The notes beneath the pieces are model-generated. The model worked only from the letters and a program-made list of their open reading frames with translations, ran no database searches and was not told the origin of the DNA. DNA of 64,000 nucleotides from Streptomyces goshikiensis (lineage in GTDB: Bacteria > Actinomycetota > Actinomycetes > Streptomycetales > Streptomycetaceae). Shown here piece by piece: positions 1 to 6,048 of this stretch. The stretch spans positions 1-64,000 of the forward strand of contig NZ_BMVE01000013.1 in assembly GCF_014650555.1 (NCBI RefSeq). Reading direction: 5' to 3'. Both the position numbers and the translations under genes were made by a program. The first letter of the stretch is position 1. Each line of letters opens with the position of its first letter.

Positions 1-126
1 ATGCCAAAGACTGTCGGGAACCCCCCAAAGAACGGTCAGGGGGGACCATGACCACCGAGCCGCACTGAGACGCCTGAGCGGGGGCCCTGCCCAGCGGAGA
101 CCGCCGCCCTCCGGGCGGAAACCCTC
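1..126 (-). repeat. left arm of a long imperfect inverted repeat
   Basis: The reverse complement of this stretch matches 761-890 almost base for base over about 125 bp, including the shared blocks GAGGGTTTCCGCCCGGAGGG and CGGCTCGGTGGTCATG. No coding frame is convincing. The left arm begins at the window edge, so it may extend further left. Confidence 0.8.
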
Positions 127-142
127 CTCGCCACCCCGCTTT

Positions 143-190
143 CCAGCCTCGCCGGCGTTTGAGGCGCGGGGTCTGGGGCGGCGCCCCAGA
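143..190 (+). repeat. Streptomyces-type intergenic repeat (GCCGGCGTTTGAGGCGCGGG)
   Basis: The block GCCGGCGTTTGAGGCGCGGG followed by GGTCTGGGGCGGCGCCCCAG can form a GC-rich hairpin at its 3' half. From memory this motif recurs between genes in many Streptomyces genomes. It does not code for protein here. Confidence 0.6.
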
Positions 191-229
191 GGGCCCCGAG
201 CGCAGCGAAGGGAACCCACCGCGCATCAG

Positions 230-297
230 ATCGCTACCCGCCTGCCACTCGGCTCAGCGGCTGCGGACCGGCCGTGGCTGGACATAAGCCGCCCACG
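230..297 (-). repeat. 68-bp repeat, copy A (inverted)
   Basis: Read on the minus strand this copy runs from CGTGGGCGGCTTATGTCCAG to GGCAGGCGGGTAGCGAT. It is about 90% or more identical to the copies at 569-636 and 637-704 but in the opposite orientation, so the segment 298-568 is bounded by terminal inverted repeats. Confidence 0.85.
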
Positions 298-568
298 GCC
301 CCGGCATGCTCCTCATCTCAAGCGGCTGCGGCTTGTTGGTGGCTTCTTGTAGCCAGAAGACGAAGAGATCAGCCTGGATTGCAGTCAGGGCGACCCGACA
401 GCCCACACCCACCCACCAAACCGCCGCAATCCGGACAGGGTTGGGGTGGGATTGGGGTCTCTGGAGGTCCGATGGCCTCCAACCTGCATGAAATGACGCA
501 TCCGACCGCCTCAGGCCACACCATCCGACTACCTGCGGCCGCCAGCCGGTCCGCACCGGGGTTTCGGT

Positions 569-636
569 CGTGGGCGGCTTATGTCCAGCCACAGACGGGC
601 CGCAGCCGCCAAGCCGAGAGGCAGGCGGGTAGCGAT
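569..636 (+). repeat. 68-bp repeat, copy B (direct, tandem with C)
   Basis: Begins CGTGGGCGGCTTATGTCCAG and ends GGCAGGCGGGTAGCGAT. Copy C follows with no gap, so B and C are a perfect-period tandem duplication of 68 bp with a handful of substitutions. Confidence 0.85.
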
Positions 637-704
637 CGTGGGCGGCTTATGTCCAGCCACGGCCGGGCCGCAGCCGCTAAGCCGAGAAGCAGGCGGGTAG
701 CGAT
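637..704 (+). repeat. 68-bp repeat, copy C
   Basis: Same unit as copy B, directly abutting it, and inverted relative to copy A. The segment 298-568 between A and B contains no gene I can support; its longest frames have no recognisable protein character. Confidence 0.85.
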
Positions 705-760
705 CTGGGGCGCCTGACCGCTGGCTTGGTCAATCTGGATGCCGTGTGGTGCAGGTCCGG

Positions 761-890
761 GAGGGTTTCCGCCCGGAGGGCGGCGGTCTCCGCTGGGCAG
801 GGCGCCCGCTCAGGCGTTTTGGTGCGGCTCGGTGGTCATGTTTCCCCCTGACCGTTTCTTTGGGGGGTTCCCGGCAGGCTTATTGGCGTT
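761..890 (+). repeat. right arm of the long imperfect inverted repeat
   Basis: Mirror partner of 1-126, with a few substitutions and small indels towards the outer end. Together with the 68-bp repeats inside it, it makes 1-890 a nested inverted structure. No transposase is visible between the arms. Confidence 0.8.
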
Positions 891-903
891 CCGGGGCGGG
901 CCG

Positions 904-969
904 GGCTGTCAAGGGTGGCCGGAGGCCATCGCGAAGCGACGCGACCGGAGGGAGCGCCCTTGACAGGGC
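904..969 (+). repeat. Streptomyces-type intergenic hairpin repeat
   Basis: TGTCAAGGG (907-915) and CCCTTGACA (957-965) are perfect inverted repeats flanking a GC-rich middle containing GGCCATCGCGAAGCGACGCG. From memory this element recurs in Streptomyces intergenic regions. It lies beyond the 3' end of the gene at 1083-2318 (minus strand) and could act as a terminator there. Confidence 0.6.
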
Positions 970-1082
970 GGACCGAACCGGAAGGACAGTGAGACTGGCG
1001 GGAAGTCCCCAGTACGGTTCCATCCCGTCCCGAGTGGATCCCGCACAGCCCTACCCCGACCCGCCCGCCCGCCCCGTGCCCC

Positions 1083-2318
1083 CTAGAACGCCCCGTTGAG
1101 GCGGTACCAGTCGCCGTCGACCTGGCGGTGGTCCTTCACGTAGCCGTTGCCCTGGCCCTCGTAGCTCAGGAGCCAGCCCCAGTGGCCCGGGCTCGACCAG
1201 CCGTCGGCCGTGTACTTGTCGTTGGTGATCGTCGCGAGGTCGTTGACGCCGTCGCCCGAGTAGTCGCCGACCGCGATGAAGGTCCCCATCACGCCCCAGC
1301 CGCTGCGGCCCGTCAGGATCCGGTCGGCCAGGCCGCCCGAGGCGGTGCCCGGGTAGAGCCAGAGCTTGCCGGTCGAGGCCTCGCGGGCGAGCAGGTCGGG
1401 GCGTCCGTCGCCGTTCATGTCGCCCGAGCCGATGAGGGCGTCCATGACGCCCCAGCCGCTGCGGCCGATCAGGATCCGGTCGGCCAGGCCGCCCGAGGCG
1501 GTGCCCGGGTAGAGCCAGAGCTTGCCGGTGGAGGTCTCGCGGGCGACCAGGTCGCTGCGGCCGTCGCGCGTGAGGTCGCCGAACGCGGTGATCAGCGACA
1601 TCCCGTTCCAGCCGCTGGCGCCGATGAGCCGGCGGTCGTCGAACCCGCCGTCGCCCCGTCCGGGGTAGGCCCACAGCTTGCCGGTGGACGCCTCGCGCGC
1701 GAGGAGGTCCTCCTTGCCGTCCCCGGTGAAGTCGCCGTGCCGGGTCAGGGTGCTCATGGCGTTCCAGCCGGTGCCGACCTGCTTGCCGGTGCCGTCGCCG
1801 GGCAGGAACCAGAGCCGGCCGACCTCGTCGCGTACGAGGACGTCGGCGCGCCGGTCGTTGTTGAGGTCGCCGAAGCCGGCCTTGGCGGGCGAGACCTCGG
1901 AGTACCAGTTCGGGTAGGCGTTCAGGCCGCACTCGCGGTCGGTGAGCACGAACTTGATCGAGCTCTTGTCGCTCTCGGCGGGGCCGGACGAGCCGCCGCC
2001 GGGGCCGTTGGGCTGGTCCGCCCAGTAGGAGCCGTAACCGTAGTTCGGCTCCGAGTAGAGGCACGCGATCCTGTCGGTGCGATTGCTCGTGGCCCGGATC
2101 TTGTTGTCGAACGCGCCCAGAGTCGGCTGGTCCGTCTTGACCTTGAGCATGGGCCCGGTGGCGTTGTCGTTCGTCCAGGCGCAGAAGTAGCCGGTGGGGC
2201 AGTCTTCGTACTTGGCCGGTGCGGCCTGGGCGGGAGTCGCCGTGGTGGCGGCCAGACCGAGGCCGCTCATCGCGAGGCCGAGCCCTGCGGTCAGCCCGCG
2301 CAGAAGTGCAGTGCGCAT
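1083..2318 (-). CDS. secreted peptidase-inhibitor (I36-like) / FG-GAP repeat protein
   Basis: Predicted 411-aa exported protein. Residues 1-32 form a Sec signal peptide (MRTALLRG, hydrophobic core, ending TPAQA). Residues about 33-130 are Cys-rich and resemble the peptidase inhibitor family I36 (CPTGYFCAW, LYSEPNYGYGSYW). Residues about 165-370 hold at least five FG-GAP/VCBS-type blades, each with a DxNxDxRxD or DxxGDGxxD calcium-binding loop and the phrase STGKLWLYPG, so a beta-propeller is likely. The chosen ATG has a strong GGGGGGAAG ribosome site; an upstream in-frame extension to 2591 lacks one and would bury the signal peptide. The role is inferred: an extracellular protease inhibitor or binding protein. 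No operon partner is visible. The family call is good but the ligand is unknown. Confidence 0.85.
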   Translation of the reverse strand: MRTALLRGLTAGLGLAMSGLGLAATTATPAQAAPAKYEDCPTGYFCAWTNDNATGPMLKVKTDQPTLGAFDNKIRATSNRTDRIACLYSEPNYGYGSYWADQPNGPGGGSSGPAESDKSSIKFVLTDRECGLNAYPNWYSEVSPAKAGFGDLNNDRRADVLVRDEVGRLWFLPGDGTGKQVGTGWNAMSTLTRHGDFTGDGKEDLLAREASTGKLWAYPGRGDGGFDDRRLIGASGWNGMSLITAFGDLTRDGRSDLVARETSTGKLWLYPGTASGGLADRILIGRSGWGVMDALIGSGDMNGDGRPDLLAREASTGKLWLYPGTASGGLADRILTGRSGWGVMGTFIAVGDYSGDGVNDLATITNDKYTADGWSSPGHWGWLLSYEGQGNGYVKDHRQVDGDWYRLNGAF

Positions 2319-2442
2319 CAAGCGCTTCCCCCCTGAGTGTGATGTGCGAGGCACATTAGCGGCGGGCCCGCGGGCGGAAGGAAGTGGGGCCCGGCCGGTC
2401 CGCCCCCTCCCCAAGTGACGCGGCATCAGATACACCGGTCCC

Positions 2443-3306
2443 ATGGCGATAGAAGAGACAGCAGGGCGGGAAGGCAGCACCCGCGCCGACGCGTACGCCG
2501 AGCTCGCGGCCGTGGGGCCGTACGGGGTCAGGCCCGGCCACGCGCTGATCACCATGGTCGAGCCGCACCCGGGCCACGAGTACGCGTACAACCGCTGGTA
2601 CGAGGACGACCACTACTACGCCGGGGCGATGGCCATGCCCTGGATGTACGCCGGGCGCCGCTGGGTGGCGACCCGGGAACTCCAGGAGCTGCGCTACCCC
2701 GAGAAGTCGGCGGTCGCGCAGCCGGTCGGCGCCGGGTGCTACCTCTCCACGTACTGGGTGACCGAGGGCCGCTACGACGAGCACATGAAGTGGACCGTCG
2801 GGATCAACAAGCGGCTGGGCCGCGACGGCCGCGTCTACCAGGGCCGTACGCACGTCTTCACGGCCTTCCAGGACCACGTGGCGACGGTCTACCGCGACGG
2901 CGCCGCCGGCCCCCGGGACTTCCACGCCCTCGACCACCCGTACGCCGGGCTCGTGCTCCAAGTCGTCGACGCCGACGGGCCCGAGCAGCGGGCGGAGCTG
3001 CTGGACTGGCTGCGCTCGCGGGCCCTGCCGAAGCGGCTGGCGGGCTCCGCGGCGGCGATGGTGACGGCGTTCCGGCCGACGCCGCTGCCGGGAGACCGGA
3101 TGACCTACGTGAAGCAGGTCGAGGGGGTCGACACCCGGCTGACCCTGCTCTGGTTCCTGGAGGCCGACCCGCGCACCTGCTGGGACCGCTTCGAGGGGCT
3201 GGACGCGGAGGTCGCCGGGGCGGGGCTGGGGCGGGTGGAGCTGGTGGCCCCGTTCATCCCGACGGTGCCGGGGACGGACCGGTACGTGGACCAGCTGCGG
3301 AGGTAG
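2443..3306 (+). CDS. conserved hypothetical protein, possibly a duplicated alpha/beta-barrel fold
   Basis: This 287-aa protein has no signal peptide or membrane segment. It appears to have two similar halves. Residues about 35-130 contain HALITMVEPHPGHEYAYNRW and the acidic-aromatic run YEDDHYYAGAM; residues about 165-280 start from AGLVLQVVDADGPEQRAELL and end with a short basic tail. The pattern of beta strand, helix and beta strand in each half suggests a ferredoxin-like or dimeric alpha/beta-barrel (EthD/NIPSNAP-like) fold, but this is a guess from the look of the sequence. It stands alone between a divergent secreted-protein gene and a repeat tract. The start is the first ATG; no strong ribosome site is seen. 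The function is not recognised. Confidence 0.7.
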   Translation: MAIEETAGREGSTRADAYAELAAVGPYGVRPGHALITMVEPHPGHEYAYNRWYEDDHYYAGAMAMPWMYAGRRWVATRELQELRYPEKSAVAQPVGAGCYLSTYWVTEGRYDEHMKWTVGINKRLGRDGRVYQGRTHVFTAFQDHVATVYRDGAAGPRDFHALDHPYAGLVLQVVDADGPEQRAELLDWLRSRALPKRLAGSAAAMVTAFRPTPLPGDRMTYVKQVEGVDTRLTLLWFLEADPRTCWDRFEGLDAEVAGAGLGRVELVAPFIPTVPGTDRYVDQLRR

Positions 3307-3394
3307 CGGCGGGAGGTGACCTGCCTCCGGCCGCCCGGGCATGGCCGAGCCCCCTCGGCCAGGACGGCGGGCCGGACGAGAGGGCTCCAGTCAG

Positions 3395-3457
3395 TACTGC
3401 GGGTGCTGCGGGTGCTGCGGGTGCTGCGGATAGTGCGGGTACTGCGGGTGCTGCGTG
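3395..3457 (+). repeat. seven tandem 9-bp units (TGCTGCGGG-like)
   Basis: Seven imperfect copies of a 9-bp unit (TACTGCGGG, TGCTGCGGG three times with variants, TAGTGCGGG, TACTGCGGG, TGCTGCGTG) lie in the gap between two convergent genes. A related tract of four 9-bp units lies at 4973-5008. They are probably slippage-prone satellite DNA with no clear function. Confidence 0.8.
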
Positions 3458-3487
3458 GTGCGATGGCTGGGATGTTCGCCTCGACGT

Positions 3488-3697
3488 TCAGACGAGACGT
3501 CCCAGCCGGCCCTCGGTGACGTCGGTGACGAAGGAGGTCCAGGAGCCCGGCGCGAAGGTGAGGGACGGGCCGTCCTGCGCCTTCGAGTCGCGCACCGCGA
3601 TGGCCTCCATGACGGGGGACTTGACCTCGACGCAGGCACCGTTCGCGGAGTAGGAGGACTTGGTCCAGATTTCCGTGGCGCCCTGACGAATAGCCAT
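3488..3697 (-). CDS. DUF397 small regulatory-partner protein
   Basis: This 69-aa protein has the hallmark DUF397 pattern: W-x-KSSYSANGACVEV near the N terminus, then VRDSK and a final FAPGSWTSFV block. The start at ATG 3697 is set by a GGAGAG ribosome site; the longer frame to 3817 is not needed. DUF397 proteins sit beside WhiJ-like XRE/DUF5753 regulators in Streptomyces and are thought to act as their small partner or antagonist. The neighbour upstream on the same strand (3900-4784) is exactly such a regulator, 202 bp away. The function is from family knowledge; direct partnership with this neighbour is inferred from position. Confidence 0.9.
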   Translation of the reverse strand: MAIRQGATEIWTKSSYSANGACVEVKSPVMEAIAVRDSKAQDGPSLTFAPGSWTSFVTDVTEGRLGRLV

Positions 3698-3899
3698 GTT
3701 TCTCTCCGGTTCAGCGAGTAGTTCCGGTGACGTGCCAGCCACTTCCCCGGCCGACGTGATCGACGCTACCCGCCGCACTCGGCAGGTGAAGGAGGCGTTC
3801 ACCCGACCGAGTGGCATATTCCATTCAGGTCTTCTGTGGCCGGGGATCGACGGTGTACCGTACGGCCCTCCTCGCCCGCCTGGCCGGATTCCTCCGGTT

Positions 3900-4784
3900 T
3901 TACTGCTCCTTGCCCGCGTAGTGATCGATGATCCCCGAGATGAACTGCCGGGTCTGGTCGACGTTGAGGGCCTGAGCGCGCAGGTGCTCGTACATCACGC
4001 TGTACTTCTGGACGTCGTTGGCCTTCTCCAGGTACAGATCGCTCGTCACGCCCTCGATGTAGACCACCGTCGAGTCCGAGGCGTCCGGGAACTCCAGGAT
4101 CGCGTACTGGCCGTTCACGCCGGGGTGCGCCCCCATCGCGAACGGCATCACCTGCACCGTGACGTGCGGCTGTTCCGACTGCTCTATCAGGTACTCCAGC
4201 TGCCGGATCATCAGTTGGGCGTCACCCACGTGCCGGCGCAGCGCCGCCTCGTCGATGACCGCCCACAGGCGCAGCGGCCCGAGTTCCGGGTTGTTGTTGT
4301 CGGTCTCCGAGAGCCGCTTCTGGCGGTGCATGCGGACCTGGACGCGCTTGTCCACATCGGCCGGGGCGGTTTCGGGCCACGCGCCGCGGACCAGGGCCTG
4401 GGCGTACTCCGGGGTCTGGAGCAGGCCTGGGATCACCAGGGGCTCGTACGTGCGCAGGCTGGCGGCGTCCGTCTCCAGGCCGATGTAGACGCTGTACGGG
4501 ATGTCGCCGAAGGCGTGCCACCAGCCCTGCTGGCGGGAGTCCTTGGCCATCTGCATGAGGGAGTCGACCAGCCGGCGGTCCTCGACCTCGTACACGTCGC
4601 ACAGGTCGCGGACGTCGCGCTGGCTGATGGAACGGCGGCCGTTCTCAAGTCGGCTGATCTTCGACTGGGAGACGAGGAGCCGCTCGGCGACCTGCTCGGC
4701 CGTCATGCCCTTGTCTTCGCGGAGCTTGCGCAGCTCCATGCCCAGTCGGCGGCGTCGGACGGTGGGATTGACATTGGACGCCAC
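3900..4784 (-). CDS. XRE-family regulator with DUF5753 (WhiJ-like)
   Basis: This 294-aa cytoplasmic regulator has a helix-turn-helix at residues about 14-68 (LRKLREDKGMTAEQVAERLL, then SQSKISRLENGRRSIS). From about residue 100 to the end is a DUF5753 ligand or partner domain, shown by YEPLVIPGLLQTPEYAQAL, the HRQ motif (RMHRQ) and the VQVMPFAMGAHPG segment. Length and order are standard for the family. WhiJ relatives in Streptomyces repress developmental genes and are paired with small DUF397 proteins; the gene at 3488-3697 supplies that partner. The ATG is followed at once by a sensible N terminus. Which promoter it controls cannot be read from the sequence. Confidence 0.92.
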   Translation of the reverse strand: MASNVNPTVRRRRLGMELRKLREDKGMTAEQVAERLLVSQSKISRLENGRRSISQRDVRDLCDVYEVEDRRLVDSLMQMAKDSRQQGWWHAFGDIPYSVYIGLETDAASLRTYEPLVIPGLLQTPEYAQALVRGAWPETAPADVDKRVQVRMHRQKRLSETDNNNPELGPLRLWAVIDEAALRRHVGDAQLMIRQLEYLIEQSEQPHVTVQVMPFAMGAHPGVNGQYAILEFPDASDSTVVYIEGVTSDLYLEKANDVQKYSVMYEHLRAQALNVDQTRQFISGIIDHYAGKEQ

Positions 4785-5121
4785 TTGAACGGCACCTCCG
4801 CCTTCTTGTCGTTCTCTCTGCGTGTCTGATGTTCAGCAGACTGCCACCGAAGGGCCAGGTGGCGCCGGAGAACGGCCGGGAAAAGCGGACGCGCGGGGTG
4901 GCGCGGCCGGCGAACCGGCCTCGTCACCCCGCGCGCTGGCGGTTCCGCGACCGGATCTTGGGGGACCTCGGTGCGGTACTGGCGGTACTGGCGGTACTGG
5001 CGGTGCGGTCGTGCATGGCGCCTGCCGACGGGTCAAGGGGTGTGGCAGGCGGTCGGGCGAGTGGTGCCGGCACTGCTGTTCGGGTGCTGCCGGCGGACCG
5101 GGGTGTTCCCCGGCGTGCGGA
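4785..5121. other. 337-bp gene-free stretch with a four-unit 9-bp tandem repeat
   Basis: This gap lies between the XRE start and the 3' end of the GPP34 gene, both on the minus strand, so it should hold the XRE promoter. At 4973-5008 there are four near-identical copies of GCGGTACTG. Open frames here are shadows in high-GC DNA with no protein character. Confidence 0.6.
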
Positions 5122-5862
5122 TCAGTGCGCGGCCGCGCGGGCCATCGCACCCGTGCGGCGGGGTTGCAGCGGAACGCCGCTCGCCGTCGCCCGGGCGGCC
5201 GGCGGGGCCGCCGGTGCGCGGTCGCGGCGTGGCTGCGCCGCCACACCGTTCTGGACGTCCATGACGGCGTGCGCCACGAGACCGCCCATCGGGTCGTGCC
5301 GGATCAGGTCCCGCAGCCGGGACCTGGACGAGCGCCCCTCGTTGCCGGGGTACAGGTGCTTGCCGAGTCCGACCGCGTGGGCCAGTGCGGCGAGCGCCGC
5401 GGTCCGCGGGTCCGGCGGTACGCCGGTGCGGATCGCACTGTCGAGCCGGGCACGGATCTCCCGGCTGATCGCCGTGTCGGTCGCCTGGTAGCGAGTCGTC
5501 GGCAACACCCCGCACATCTGTCCCGCGACGGCATGCACCATGCCGCAGCGCTCAAGGTGAGCGAGGTAAATCTGGCGGAGCCCCAGCCGGGGTCCGCCGA
5601 TCCAGTGGACGGCCCGAACCGGGCTGCCGCGTCTGCGCAGCAGTTCCAGTGCGGAGTCCAGAGTCGGATCTCCTGTCGGCCGTGGCATCACCACGGCGAT
5701 ACGATCCCCGTCAGGGGCTATCCGTCCTGCCAGAGCCAGCTCTACTAGCTGTGCCCCGGCCAGGCCGAGGTCGAGCGACTGCGGCTGCGCCGTGGTTCCC
5801 GTGGTCGGGTCCAAAGCGAGCAGCAGAAGCTCCTCCGGAATTGTTCTGCGGCTCCTGCCCAT
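5122..5862 (-). CDS. GPP34 (GOLPH3-like) domain protein
   Basis: This 246-aa protein starts with the GPP34/GOLPH3 signature: RTIPEELLLLALDPTTG, then LGLAGAQLVELALAGRI (residues about 7-50). The family's helical core continues through ALELLRRRGSP and the HLERCG segment to about residue 200. The last 40 residues are Ala/Arg/Pro-rich and look disordered. A GGGGAGG ribosome site precedes ATG 5862. In eukaryotes GOLPH3 binds phosphatidylinositol-4-phosphate. Actinobacteria carry many soluble GPP34 proteins whose role is not known to me. It is divergent from the carboxypeptidase gene. The family call is confident and the function is open. Confidence 0.85.
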   Translation of the reverse strand: MGRSRRTIPEELLLLALDPTTGTTAQPQSLDLGLAGAQLVELALAGRIAPDGDRIAVVMPRPTGDPTLDSALELLRRRGSPVRAVHWIGGPRLGLRQIYLAHLERCGMVHAVAGQMCGVLPTTRYQATDTAISREIRARLDSAIRTGVPPDPRTAALAALAHAVGLGKHLYPGNEGRSSRSRLRDLIRHDPMGGLVAHAVMDVQNGVAAQPRRDRAPAAPPAARATASGVPLQPRRTGAMARAAAH

Positions 5863-6048
5863 CCATGCCTCCCCGCGTGGATGAGTGACAGGGTGACGCC
5901 TCTCACATTCATCTGTCGAGAGCGCCTGGCCGCTTTGTGGGGGAACCTGCAGCTATGTCGTTCTCGTCTAGCGGGTGAGCGATGCCCCCTAGACGGGACA
6001 CTGTTAGACGGTTCGGACAGCAGCCGGACGTCGATCGAGGAGGAACTG

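Noticed and set aside
1..1080. Chromosome-end (telomere) repeats
   Set aside because: The repeats are few and unlike the multi-hairpin palindromes of Streptomyces telomeres, and core genes such as hrdD lie nearby.
2319..2591. Extension of the FG-GAP protein to 2591
   Set aside because: It overlaps the divergent gene at 2443, has no ribosome site and would bury the signal peptide.
3395..3457. Possible CRISPR array
   Set aside because: The units are 9 bp with no spacers; this is a simple tandem repeat. No cas genes are present anywhere in the window.
5881..6048. N-terminal extension of the carboxypeptidase to ATG 5881
   Set aside because: There is no ribosome site at 5881, a TTA codon lies in the extension, and a strong GAGGAGG site precedes GTG 6049.
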